Translations under genes and position numbers: made by a program
Shown here: one piece after another, positions 44,708-52,735 of the stretch
Numbering within the stretch: the stretch's first letter is position 1
Layout: the number at the start of each line of letters is the position of its first letter
Assembly (NCBI GenBank): GCA_030715135.1
Contig: JAUYVH010000002.1
Coordinates: 1-64,000, forward strand
From: Keguizhuia sedimenti
GTDB lineage: Bacteria; Pseudomonadota; Gammaproteobacteria; Burkholderiales; Burkholderiaceae_D
Reading direction: 5' to 3'
DNA length: 64,000 nt
The notes under the pieces: model-generated
Database searches by the model: none
What the model saw: only the letters and a program-made list of their open reading frames with translations
Told to the model about the DNA's origin: nothing

Positions 44708-44902
44708 GAGCGTCTAACAAAATGATTCTGAGGGTGTCGCGGCACCTTGCCGTACCGTACTATCCGTACTGTCTGCGGCGCTGCACTTGCAGTGCGCATG
44801 CCCGCTTGCAAGCGGGAATCGTTACGCAGGCAGACGGCTTGCCGTCTGAAATCCCTGCTGCACCCTACTCAGAACCGCTTCGCTTTATTTTGTTAGAAGC
44901 TC
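44708..44902 (+). mobile_element. MITE copy 2 (195 bp, TTA target duplication)
   Basis: Same length, orientation and terminal repeats as copy 1, with two base differences, and flanked by TTA on both sides (44705-44707 and 44903-44905). It lies immediately upstream of the ribosome site of the PQQ-type dehydrogenase gene, so any native promoter has been pushed 195 bases away or lost. The different target duplications of the two copies show independent insertions. Confidence 0.9.
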
Positions 44903-44997
44903 TTAGTCAATTGTGGACGCTCATAAAGCGGGCGCTCATGAAAACAGTATCGGGTCCAAGCTTTTCAGATAGCGCCAACGCCCTATTCAGACATGCG

Positions 44998-45387
44998 CTA
45001 GCTGCGTACTTTAATGAGCGGGCTTGACGCGCGTCCCACGGTTTTTTCCTCATTTGCCTTGGCACTTATCCTGTTGATTATTGCGACGCTTATTACTTTC
45101 GCTCTTAGTTCAGCGCGGACACGCAGCAGATATTTGATACTCATGAGAACTGATAAAGTGCCGCTCAGGATTAGAGCAGCGACAAAGAGAGCTCCAGACG
45201 CATAACCGATAAGTTCATTGACTGGGCCGGTTGGAATTGGCTTGTCGAGGAAAGAATAGGCGGACATGGAAGCAAACGCTATGAGACACAGGCTGCCCAT
45301 ACTCGTAACAAACGCCAGCGGAAGCTGAATCAGCCTGTAATGCTTTTTCTCTTTGTCGAGAACGTCACGTATAGATAGATAGGGCAT
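44998..45387 (-). CDS. Hypothetical membrane protein, 129 aa
   Basis: Two hydrophobic segments (about 20-45 and 60-85) follow a charged N-terminus MPYLSIRDVLDKEKKHYRLI. A basic cytoplasmic tail ends KTVGRASSPLIKVRS. No family was recognised. There is no strong ribosome site. The region is slightly less GC-rich than its neighbours and the gene stands alone about 100 bases past the MITE. Topology suggests an inner membrane protein with both ends inside. Confidence 0.5.
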   Translation of the reverse strand: MPYLSIRDVLDKEKKHYRLIQLPLAFVTSMGSLCLIAFASMSAYSFLDKPIPTGPVNELIGYASGALFVAALILSGTLSVLMSIKYLLRVRAELRAKVISVAIINRISAKANEEKTVGRASSPLIKVRS

Positions 45388-45866
45388 CTGTCAATCCAGT
45401 GTGCGGTCCAGGTTGTGGATGAATTCATCCTAGCACTACAGTGAATGCAGGTATAGATGCCGCAGTCAGGAATTACTGATTTACAACAAGACAAGCGCTC
45501 AAGGACGAGCTGGCGGGCTCCCCCGATTGGTACCAGATATTGGCCGATTGTGTTGAAAAAGTCTGCCGGCACCATTCTTTGGCTCATTATTGAAGCGCAG
45601 TCATCCACCGTAGGAATCAATTTTCAAGGGATTAACGGTATTGATTCGTTTAATGAATCAATAGTGCCTGACTTCATGCCGTTTTCTTTTTCATTATTAC
45701 CGTATGGGGCTTGAAGCTTTCAATGAAATATTGTTCCTGAACTTTTTCAACAGAATCAGCCGAAAGCGGAGAGCAGCTGCCGATGACCGCGCCCGTACCG
45801 GCCCAGACGCTTAAGACCCCAATGTACGACAGGTCATAAGTTCACCGGAGTTATCAGGCGTGAAAA
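45388..45866. other. Non-coding stretch
   Basis: About 480 bases without a gene of recognisable family. AT content is raised around 45600-45730. No repeat or terminator was identified. Confidence 0.35.
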
Positions 45867-46031
45867 TCAATCAATGATTTCCGCACAGGCGTCAGTAGGC
45901 AAGGCTGCCACGCCCCCTACAACCGGTACTACCTTGATAACGGCACTGGTAACTCGGCAGGGCGCGGCCATGAGGCCGCAACCTGACAACATTGCCGTAA
46001 TGGCTAATAAGACAATAATGGATTTTTTCAT
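45867..46031 (-). CDS. Small lipoprotein (DUF6726-like)
   Basis: A 54-residue protein, MKKSIIVLLAITAMLSGCGL, whose lipobox (LSGC) gives a lipid-anchored mature peptide of only 37 residues: a conserved APCRVTSAVIKVVPVVGG stretch, then PTDACAEIID. This matches a small betaproteobacterial lipoprotein family of unknown function. An upstream Met (46055) is possible but would add a non-signal extension. It stands alone. Confidence 0.75.
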   Translation of the reverse strand: MKKSIIVLLAITAMLSGCGLMAAPCRVTSAVIKVVPVVGGVAALPTDACAEIID

Positions 46032-46183
46032 GGCTTCGAAGAATCGGAAAGCCACGATACTACCTATGGGAAATCGATACCAATAGCGGAATTTTGTAAG
46101 AGTTTTTTAGAAGCTTACGAGGCTTGAATGTTATATAAGGCTTCTCCAGCCACTCCCCTTCCATCCTTGCGATAAAAGCCTTG

Positions 46184-46711
46184 TCATGCATCTTTCCGCG
46201 ACTGGGCTTGACCAGCCTTCGTGGGAGAGGCCAAGCCCTTGCTCTGGTGCCACTGAGCAAGCGACATGCTGGGATAGTGTTCGAAGCGCGGGTCATCGGG
46301 ATTGCCCTCGACCTTGACCCACGCTGCCTTGGAATCGACAAGGCAGTGCACGTTCTCGGGCGGAACGGGAAGTGGCGTATCGATCGCGCCGGCGTGGGGA
46401 TGTACAAGCTCGGGCCATGTCGGATCCCAAAGCCATAGTGCGCTTCCGCAGTGTGCACAGAAGTAACGCCGAGCGGTGCTGAGATGCGTCCCGGTATTGC
46501 CGTCTTCCGGAAGCCGGGCGCGGTAGATGCGCAGGTAACGTTTGCCAGTCACTTTCATGCTCCGCGCGACAGCGCCGAGGTTGATCGCATACCCTCCGGT
46601 CCCTGCCGTCTTCCGGCAAATCGAGCAGTAGCATCGCATGAAAGGAACCGGCTCCGCCGAATCGACGGAAAATTTGATCTTGCCGCAATGGCATGAGCCT
46701 TCCAGATGCAT
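46184..46711 (-). CDS. GFA-family zinc protein (glutathione-dependent formaldehyde-activating type)
   Basis: Starts at MHLEGSCHCGKIKFSV after AAGGAG. The zinc ligands are in place: CHCG (about residues 7-10), CYCSICRK (about 28-35) and the distal CAHCGS (about 85-90). Length (175) is normal. GFA proteins share the fold of the enzyme that joins formaldehyde to glutathione, but most family members are not proven to do so. The C-terminus has a PEDGNTGTHLSTARRYF segment typical of the family. It lies apart from the formaldehyde-dehydrogenase-like gene, so a functional link is only a possibility. Confidence 0.88.
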   Translation of the reverse strand: MHLEGSCHCGKIKFSVDSAEPVPFMRCYCSICRKTAGTGGYAINLGAVARSMKVTGKRYLRIYRARLPEDGNTGTHLSTARRYFCAHCGSALWLWDPTWPELVHPHAGAIDTPLPVPPENVHCLVDSKAAWVKVEGNPDDPRFEHYPSMSLAQWHQSKGLASPTKAGQAQSRKDA

Positions 46712-47105
46712 GGCATTCTCCTTGGCCTTTGGTGGCGGCATCGCCGCTTGACACTTCAGACCCTGCTTAGCATGTTATGTTGCATCCATCAGTTGAGTTC
46801 ATGGCCGATAACGGGCACTTGATTTTCTAACGTCCGGGTTCTTCAATAAGTGCCTCCATTTTTCCAGGCGCGGTACCCCACTAAATCCCGATGACCATGG
46901 TCTACGTCTTCTTCATGCTGTTCCGGATCGGGCTCACAGGAACGCACGTGTCCAAGCCTGGTGTCCCTTCTCCCGCGTTTGGCAAAAGCGCGTCTTGATT
47001 TGACGATCGAAGGCAAGCCACGCCGCGTCCGTCTCTTGCTTAATTCGGCTGTGAGCCGGCATGGCGCGCAATGCACGTCAGTTAAACTTCCCAGGCTTCG
47101 CTGTT
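46712..47105. other. Intergenic region
   Basis: About 390 bases upstream of the GFA gene. A minus-strand open frame (46843-47109) of 88 codons has a very charged, low-quality product and no ribosome site and was not accepted as a gene. Confidence 0.4.
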
Positions 47106-47330
47106 TCAAACGGTTATTCGGCCGACAATTCGTCTAACCCATGGAGCAACTATCGCAACGGCCGGAAACGCGATGGGCCATGTCGTCAAACAGCTTTTCA
47201 GCCATTGCGCGGGAAATCCGGGGTGGAATCCCTGCGAACTTATTAGAACAAATGCAGAGACGATACTGACCATGACGGCTGACAACAAGGCACTGAAAAG
47301 AATCGGTGCAAACCGGGCAGGAATACGCAA
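47106..47330 (-). CDS. DUF2798 membrane protein
   Basis: MRIPARFAPILFSALLSAVM begins a 74-residue protein with two membrane helices (about 8-32 and 50-66) connected by a short loop containing GFHPGFPAQWLKSCLTTWPIAFPAV. The pattern RIPARFAP...LL.SxxMSxxVS...W...WxxAFPAV...P.VRR is the DUF2798 signature. The function of the family is not known. It lies just downstream of the DUF2938 gene (about 55 bases), in the same orientation, probably on one transcript. Confidence 0.8.
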   Translation of the reverse strand: MRIPARFAPILFSALLSAVMVSIVSAFVLISSQGFHPGFPAQWLKSCLTTWPIAFPAVAIVAPWVRRIVGRITV

Positions 47331-47384
47331 TTTTTTCTCCTGATAGTCATTGTTAAAAGGGATAAATTTCTTTATTTCCGGTGG

Positions 47385-47876
47385 TCATGAAAAATGGAAG
47401 ATGCGTGTCGCCCAACCGGCGGCATAAAGGCCTAATCCGAAAACCGCATGGGTGATCAGGCTCTGAATCCGTGCAGCACCCGGCCGCGGTGTGCGTGAAG
47501 CGGCGATCCCGGCTCCCATGCCTGGCTGCATCAACAGGAAAGGCGCCACCACGCTACCGAGCCCGACAGCCAAGGCAGGAACGATCGTTGGATGCTGTAG
47601 CCATTCTTCCCCTCCGAAGGCAATCAGCGCTCCGGCAAAAGTGATCCCGGTGAGATAGTGGGCTACCCATCCGATCAGCTTTTCGCCAACGATTGGAGAC
47701 GCCGCTGCAATGGATTCATGACGAAAGCGCCCTTTGGCCATATGCGCAAGCCAGCGGCCCACCATTCCATAGTCCGGAGGCGCGATTCCAAGCAGCGGCT
47801 TTCGTGCAATCCCCCATAAATCCATCACTGCCGTAGCGCCCATCCCGACCATGAACGCTTGTAACAGATAGTCCAT
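47385..47876 (-). CDS. DUF2938 membrane protein
   Basis: Starts at MDYLLQAFMVGMGATAVMDLWG after GAGG. Four membrane helices (about 5-22, 65-85, 97-115 and 140-158) and the conserved blocks GRWLAHMAKGRFRHESIAAASP, GWVAHYLTGITFAGAL and PRPGAARIQSLITHAVFGLGLYA define DUF2938. No function is established for the family. A MerR-type regulator is divergent, 80 bases away, with a palindromic operator between them, so this gene is almost certainly under that regulator. Confidence 0.85.
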   Translation of the reverse strand: MDYLLQAFMVGMGATAVMDLWGIARKPLLGIAPPDYGMVGRWLAHMAKGRFRHESIAAASPIVGEKLIGWVAHYLTGITFAGALIAFGGEEWLQHPTIVPALAVGLGSVVAPFLLMQPGMGAGIAASRTPRPGAARIQSLITHAVFGLGLYAAGWATRIFHFS

Positions 47877-47925
47877 ATTTTCCTCCTGAAGTTTGCCGTC
47901 ATATGGCAATAGTGGTAGCGTACAA

Positions 47926-47943
47926 CCTCAAGTCAACTTGAAG
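47926..47943. promoter_or_regulatory. MerR-type operator
   Basis: CCTCAAGTCAACTTGAAG contains the perfect dyad TCAAGT-CA-ACTTGA (47928-47941). It resembles the CCTCAAGTT-AACTTGAGG-like operators bound by MerR-family regulators and lies between the divergent DUF2938 and MerR genes. Confidence 0.7.
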
Positions 47944-47956
47944 TCAAGGGAGGAAT

Positions 47957-48415
47957 ATGGATATTTCCGAAGTGGCGCGGCAATCAGGCATTCCTGCTTC
48001 AGCATTGCGTTTTTACGAGGAAAAAGGCTTGATCGCATCTATCGGCAGGCGCGGTCTGCGCAGGCTGTTCGCTCCTGAAGTGCTGGAGCGGCTGGCACTG
48101 ATTGCGCTTGGGCGTTCCGCCGGTTTTTCGCTGGATGAGATTGGGCATATGTTCGCGCCCGGCGGCACACCGCGGATCGACCGTCGGCTGCTGTTGGATA
48201 AAGCGGAGGAACTTGACAAGACGATCCGGAAGCTAAGCGCCATGCGCGACGGCCTGCGCCATGCGGCAGCGTGCCGTGCTGCCAGTCACATGGAGTGTCC
48301 GAAGTTTCGTCGTCTGTTGGGTATAGCTGCTTCCGGCGGTATAGGCGAACGCCGCAAGCGTACATCGTCAAAAAAGAGCCGGACTCGCAATTCGCCCGGT
48401 GCGCAACAACCCTGA
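47957..48415 (+). CDS. MerR-family transcription regulator
   Basis: MDISEVARQSGIPASALRFYEEKGLI is a classic MerR winged helix-turn-helix. It is followed by RRGLRRLFAPEVLERLALIALGRSAGFSLDEI and a dimerisation coiled coil (LDKAEELDKTIRKLSAMRDGLRHAA). One cysteine pair, ACRAASHMEC, sits near residue 110 where metal- or redox-sensing MerR proteins bind their signal. The last 25 residues are basic and probably disordered. It most likely controls the divergent DUF2938 gene through the dyad between them; the inducer is unknown. Confidence 0.9.
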   Translation: MDISEVARQSGIPASALRFYEEKGLIASIGRRGLRRLFAPEVLERLALIALGRSAGFSLDEIGHMFAPGGTPRIDRRLLLDKAEELDKTIRKLSAMRDGLRHAAACRAASHMECPKFRRLLGIAASGGIGERRKRTSSKKSRTRNSPGAQQP

Positions 48416-48428
48416 CATGCGCCCTCTC

Positions 48429-48746
48429 CTACTCAAGCGCATCTTGGACCTGTGCATCGGCCAGTTCAACGCCCCTGGTTATCCAGAAGCGTTTTTGCCG
48501 GGCCGTCAATTGCTTGAACTGGTATTCCGCCCTGGACGCGATCGACCGGTTCGGATACCGTACGGCGAGAAGCAGCGCACGCGGCCGGTGCGACCGGGTG
48601 TATTTCGCTCCTTTTCCGCTGGCATGCGCAAGGAAGCGGCTGGCCACATCGACCGCGATGCCGGTATAGACGCTTCCGTCATCGCACTCGATCATGTAAA
48701 GATACCAGGGGATTTGTGCCGACATGTCCAGAGACTTTTCAGTCAT
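48429..48746 (-). CDS. GIY-YIG nuclease-domain protein
   Basis: The core WYLYMIECDDGSVYTGIAVDVASRFLAHASGKGAKYTRSHRP matches the GIY-YIG domain (Y-x-Y ... YTGIA), with the catalytic Arg in SRF and the RPRALL loop. Length (105, or 98 from the Met at 48725) is typical of the small UPF0213/YhbQ-like proteins. These bind DNA and may have weak nuclease action, but their role in the cell is not known. It runs convergent with the MerR gene, with only 13 bases between the stops. Confidence 0.85.
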   Translation of the reverse strand: MTEKSLDMSAQIPWYLYMIECDDGSVYTGIAVDVASRFLAHASGKGAKYTRSHRPRALLLAVRYPNRSIASRAEYQFKQLTARQKRFWITRGVELADAQVQDALE

Positions 48747-48772
48747 TTATGAATTCACCCTGCATTACGGAT

Positions 48773-49069
48773 TTACTTTTCCACATCATGACGGCCTCCC
48801 CTGCCCGGCAGCCTGATGCCAGTCAGCGCAATCAACACCACCGTCATCGCCAGAGGGCCGCACACCACGCGCGAAAGCTCGCCCGGCGCATGCAAAGGAT
48901 GACTGGCAGCCGCCAGGGAAGATCCGCTTCCCACATACCACCTGATGAACAGATGCACCATCTGGTCCAGCATGCAGGGCAATGCAAATCCGGCAAGGCC
49001 GGCAACGAACCGCCATTCGAGTTCATTGATGAAGAGCCTGCGGCTTGTTTGTCGATCCGGCTGAGTCAT
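48773..49069 (-). CDS. Small membrane protein, 98 aa
   Basis: Start MTQPDRQTSRRLFINELEWR (49069) chosen; the 19 residues upstream do not resemble protein. Two membrane helices (about 22-42 and 70-90) are linked by a loop with GSGSSLAAASHPLHAPGE. No family was recognised. It lies just upstream of the GIY-YIG gene (26 bases), same direction. Gene reality rests on composition and hydrophobic pattern. Confidence 0.5.
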   Translation of the reverse strand: MTQPDRQTSRRLFINELEWRFVAGLAGFALPCMLDQMVHLFIRWYVGSGSSLAAASHPLHAPGELSRVVCGPLAMTVVLIALTGIRLPGRGGRHDVEK

Positions 49070-49332
49070 TTCAATCCTGCTGCAATTGCGAAACGCAACC
49101 TTAAATTCGCGCAGCGGAAAAATCAACCGATGTCTTCAAGATTCGAGAATTTGCAACACGGAATGCGCGCTCACTCAATCGTTCGATGATGATCAGTTGC
49201 AGTTCCGCGCGACCCGGTTAGAAGCGCCGCAATTATGCACAACGCGACAACAGAGGAATAGTTCGTGCAGATTCCTATACACTGTCGCTCGGTACCGCTG
49301 GGATAAACAGGTAACTTATTAACGATCCGCCA

Positions 49333-50019
49333 ATGACCAATCGCCTCTTCTTCCTGGGCCTGTTTGGCTCCCTTCTAGCGGCCGTGATGATCGGCTATAT
49401 CAGCGTTTTCACCGATCTGGACCTGTTTCTGAGCGACCTGATGTTCGATGCGGCGCTACGCGATTTTCCCGCAAAAGATACCTGGTTCGCGTCGGTGTTC
49501 ATGCACAGGTGGGTGAAATATTTCTTTATCGCGCTCGGTCTTGTGTTGACGGCTTTGCTGCTCACTGAGCTTGCACGCACACAAAAACGCCTTACGGCGG
49601 ACCAGCGCCGCAAACTGCTTGTCGTCGTGCTGGCATTCTTCACGGTCCCGCTCCTTATCAGTTTATTAAAGAGCCAGTCGATGCATCATTGCCCTTGGGA
49701 TCTTGAGCGATACGGCGGTTTTGCTCCCTACCTGCGATTGTTCGACGATTTGCCAAAAGGGATCAAGGCGGGCCACTGCTTTCCCGCCGGGCACGCCAGC
49801 AGCGCGCTATGGGTGGCCGCACTTGCCGTGTTCTGGCTTCCACGGCGGCCGCTTGCTGCATTGACTGTCTTTGCTCTTGGCCTGGCGCCGGGCTTGATCC
49901 TGGGCTGGGTGCAGCAAATGCGCGGCGCACATTTCCTGACCCATACCCTATGGTCGGCATGGATTGCCGGTTTTGTCATTCTTGTTCTTTCGCGCCTGCT
50001 GCTTGCGCCGCGGGCTTGA
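49333..50019 (+). CDS. PAP2-family membrane phosphatase
   Basis: A 228-residue protein with five or six membrane helices. The acid-phosphatase motifs are KSQSMHHCPWDLERYGG (K-x6-CPW variant, about 117-133), AGHCFPAGHASSAL (about 152-165) and GWVQQMRGAHFLTHTLWS (about 200-217), with the catalytic His residues conserved. The HCPW form is common in PAP2 enzymes next to eptA, which may act on undecaprenyl diphosphate or lipid A phosphates. It lies about 140 bases ahead of eptA on the same strand, suggesting a lipid A modification unit. Confidence 0.88.
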   Translation: MTNRLFFLGLFGSLLAAVMIGYISVFTDLDLFLSDLMFDAALRDFPAKDTWFASVFMHRWVKYFFIALGLVLTALLLTELARTQKRLTADQRRKLLVVVLAFFTVPLLISLLKSQSMHHCPWDLERYGGFAPYLRLFDDLPKGIKAGHCFPAGHASSALWVAALAVFWLPRRPLAALTVFALGLAPGLILGWVQQMRGAHFLTHTLWSAWIAGFVILVLSRLLLAPRA

Positions 50020-50161
50020 GCGCTATATGACATTACGCCGCATCTCTGTTTTCTCCCTGCATCCTCTCCATCCTAGCCACCGATTCCGGCCGGTTCATTT
50101 ATGTCCACCCTTAACGCCGGCTTAACGCCTTCCTTCCTATGGTGATGCCTTCGCAGTTTCA

Positions 50162-51880
50162 GTGTGGCATTTACCGGTGAAAAACTATCCACTGCAGATT
50201 AACCCTACCTCTCCTGACAGCTTCAAACCGCTTGCACTGCGCCGGTTCATGGCTGGGTGGTTCCCAAGCATAAGCAGCGAGATGCTCATTCTGGGAGCGA
50301 GCATATTTTTCTCGTTGTTCTGCAACCAGTTGTTCTGGCCTGCTTCGCTGGCGGGCCGCAGCGCAACGGACATCCATACCTGGATTTTTGCCGGATCGAT
50401 CTTTTTTATCGTTACCGCCATCCATTCGATATTGCTTGGACTGGTCGTCAATCGCTGGACTGCCAAACCCTTGTTGAGCATTCTGCTGATCGCCACGGCG
50501 GTCGCGGGCTATTACATGAACACGTACACGGTGTTCTTCGACACGTCCATGATGCGCAACATCTTCCAGACCGACGTGAAGGAAGCGCGGGAACTGTTCA
50601 CATGGAACATGCTTGGATACGTGCTCCTGTATGGCGCATTGCCGGCATTGCTTGTCACGAAGCTGTCGATACGCAAACAGGCCTGGCAGCGTACCCTCGT
50701 GAAGCGCGGTGCATTTCTTCTTGGGTCGGTTGCGGTAGCAGCGGTCTGCACCGTAATCAGTTTCCAGGATTTGTCCGCCCTGATGCGCAACCACAAGGAA
50801 GTCCGTTATCTCGTGACGCCGGGGAATTTCATCGTTTCTTCGACCAGGACCCTGCTTGCAGACTCCGGTGATACGCAAACCGCGCGCCTGCCGGTCGGCG
50901 CGGATGCAAGGCTTGCTGCGGCATGGTCACAGCGCCCGAAGCCGGCATTGTTCGTGATTGTGGTCGGAGAGACCGCGCGTTCCGCAAACTGGGGCCTGAA
51001 CGGATATGAACGCCAGACCACGCCAAATATGGCGCGCGCCCACATAGTCAATTTCCGTGACGTGGAATCCTGCGGCACAAACACGGAGGTTTCCGTACCC
51101 TGCATGTTTTCACCGTTCGGCCGGCATGACTACGATGAAGACAAGATCCGCAAGCATGAATCCCTGCTGCACGTGCTTGAACATGCCGGTATCAGGACAC
51201 TGTGGCGCGATAATCAATCCGGCTGCAAGGGCGTCTGCAAAGGACTGGCGATACAACGCCTCGATGCCAGTAAACAGGCCGGCGTATGCGACGGCGACCG
51301 ATGCCTCGATGAAATCCTCCTGACCGATCTGGATGAAGAGATCCAGAAACACCAGGGAGAAAATCTTGTCGTGGTGCTGCACCAGCTCGGCAACCATGGT
51401 CCGTCGTACTCGCACCGCTATCCTGAAAGCTTCCGGAAGTACAAGCCGACCTGCGAACAGGCCGACCTGGGGAAATGCACGCGCCAGGAAATTGTGAACA
51501 GCTACGACAATGCCCTGCTCTACACGGATCATTTCCTGGACCAGACAATCCGGCGCCTGCAGGTCCAGTCCACTCACGAGGCAGCCATGCTTTACATTTC
51601 CGACCATGGCGAGTCGCTAGGCGAGAACGGCATTTACCTGCATGGCCTGCCCTACGCAATTGCACCGAAGGAGCAAACGCGCGTGCCGATGCTGATGTGG
51701 CTGGATGACGGATTTGCGTCCAGCTCGGGGATCGACCGTGATTGCCTCGGGCAGATCGCCAAACACCCGCTCAGCCATGATTACCTGTTCCATTCGGTAC
51801 TTGGCATCCTGAAGGTGGATACCAAGGCTTACAACAAGAACTTTGATTTCACCGCTGGATGCCGCGCCCAAGGTGCTTAA
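50162..51880 (+). CDS. eptA: Lipid A phosphoethanolamine transferase EptA
   Basis: Four or five N-terminal membrane helices (ISSEMLILGASIFFSLFCNQLFW and following, to about 185) anchor a periplasmic alkaline-phosphatase-fold domain. The zinc/catalytic set is complete: VVGETARSANWGLNGY (Glu ligand), CGTNTEVSVPCMFSPF (nucleophile Thr in NTE), SDHGESLGENG (Asp, His) and YLHGLPYAIAPKEQ (His). It transfers phosphoethanolamine from phosphatidylethanolamine to lipid A, lowering cationic peptide and polymyxin binding. The GTG start is uncertain by up to about 30 residues. The PAP2 gene precedes it and an OmpR-type regulator pair follows. Confidence 0.93.
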   Translation: MWHLPVKNYPLQINPTSPDSFKPLALRRFMAGWFPSISSEMLILGASIFFSLFCNQLFWPASLAGRSATDIHTWIFAGSIFFIVTAIHSILLGLVVNRWTAKPLLSILLIATAVAGYYMNTYTVFFDTSMMRNIFQTDVKEARELFTWNMLGYVLLYGALPALLVTKLSIRKQAWQRTLVKRGAFLLGSVAVAAVCTVISFQDLSALMRNHKEVRYLVTPGNFIVSSTRTLLADSGDTQTARLPVGADARLAAAWSQRPKPALFVIVVGETARSANWGLNGYERQTTPNMARAHIVNFRDVESCGTNTEVSVPCMFSPFGRHDYDEDKIRKHESLLHVLEHAGIRTLWRDNQSGCKGVCKGLAIQRLDASKQAGVCDGDRCLDEILLTDLDEEIQKHQGENLVVVLHQLGNHGPSYSHRYPESFRKYKPTCEQADLGKCTRQEIVNSYDNALLYTDHFLDQTIRRLQVQSTHEAAMLYISDHGESLGENGIYLHGLPYAIAPKEQTRVPMLMWLDDGFASSSGIDRDCLGQIAKHPLSHDYLFHSVLGILKVDTKAYNKNFDFTAGCRAQGA

Positions 51881-52051
51881 CGGTATCATCCTGCACCAGT
51901 ATTCCGGAAAACCGGACATCATCCGCGGGCATCGAGCGAAAAGAAACGTCATAATTGAAGCCGGCGGGCAGGCCGGATTCAGGAATGCAAGAATCGCATA
52001 TCCTTTCGAATGATTCCTGCACCGACCATTTTCCCTGGGTTGAACTGAACC

Positions 52052-52735
52052 ATGCATATTCTGATTGTCGAAGACAATCCCGATATTATTGCCAATCTCT
52101 ACGGCTTTCTGGAGCCGCTCGGATACACGCTCGATGTCGCGCGCAGCGGGACTGCCGGCCTTTCTCAAGCGACTTCGGGAACATATGACGCAATCGTCCT
52201 CGACCTGTCTCTTCCCGGGATGGATGGCTTGGAACTGTGCCGCCGGCTGCGGAAAGAATATCGGCTCGGCACGCCGATCTTGATGCTGACGGCACGCGAC
52301 ACGGTGCAGAACAAGATAACCGGATTCGATGCCGGCGCGGACGACTACCTGGTGAAACCCTATTCCCTGCTTGAACTGGATGCGCGGCTTAAGGCCCTGG
52401 TGCGGCGTTCGAAGCAGGAACATGTGGAATACGTGCTCAAGTTTGATGAGCTGGAACTTGACACGAGCACCGGCCGCATTACTCGCGCCGGGCAAGAACT
52501 AAGCCTCACTCCGACAGGCCTGAAGATCATTACCGTGTTGCTGCGCGAAGCGCCGAAGCTGGTCCGGCGCGAAGTGCTGGAACGGGAAATATGGAGCGAG
52601 AATCCTCCGGACAGCGACGCCTTGCGCACGCATATCCATGCGCTTCGCCAGGCGCTGGACAAGTCGTTCGACTGGCCCATGCTCAGGACTGTCCCGGGAA
52701 CCGGATATCAACTGGTCGGCCCACATGAAAATTAA
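52052..52735 (+). CDS. OmpR-family response regulator beside eptA
   Basis: Receiver domain with VEDNPD (acidic pair), IVLDLSLPGMDG (phospho-acceptor Asp near 51), LTARDT and DDYLVKPYS (Lys). A winged helix of the OmpR/PhoB type follows (TGLKIITVLLREAPKLVRREVLEREIWSE, DSDALRTHIHALRQAL, VPGTGYQLV). It begins about 170 bases after eptA and its stop overlaps the kinase gene by eleven bases. Position points to control of eptA and PAP2, in the manner of PmrA, but sequence alone does not prove the target. Confidence 0.92.
   Translation: MHILIVEDNPDIIANLYGFLEPLGYTLDVARSGTAGLSQATSGTYDAIVLDLSLPGMDGLELCRRLRKEYRLGTPILMLTARDTVQNKITGFDAGADDYLVKPYSLLELDARLKALVRRSKQEHVEYVLKFDELELDTSTGRITRAGQELSLTPTGLKIITVLLREAPKLVRREVLEREIWSENPPDSDALRTHIHALRQALDKSFDWPMLRTVPGTGYQLVGPHEN

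Noticed and set aside
43569-44708. Plus-strand open frame opposite the PQQ-type dehydrogenase
   Set aside because: Low-quality composition and full overlap with a clear lipoprotein enzyme gene.
46843-47109. Minus-strand frame of 88 codons between GFA and DUF2798
   Set aside because: Charged, low-complexity product without ribosome site or family.
51617-52495. Minus-strand open frame of 292 codons across the eptA end and regulator start
   Set aside because: Both overlapped genes are certain, and the product has no domain or ribosome site.
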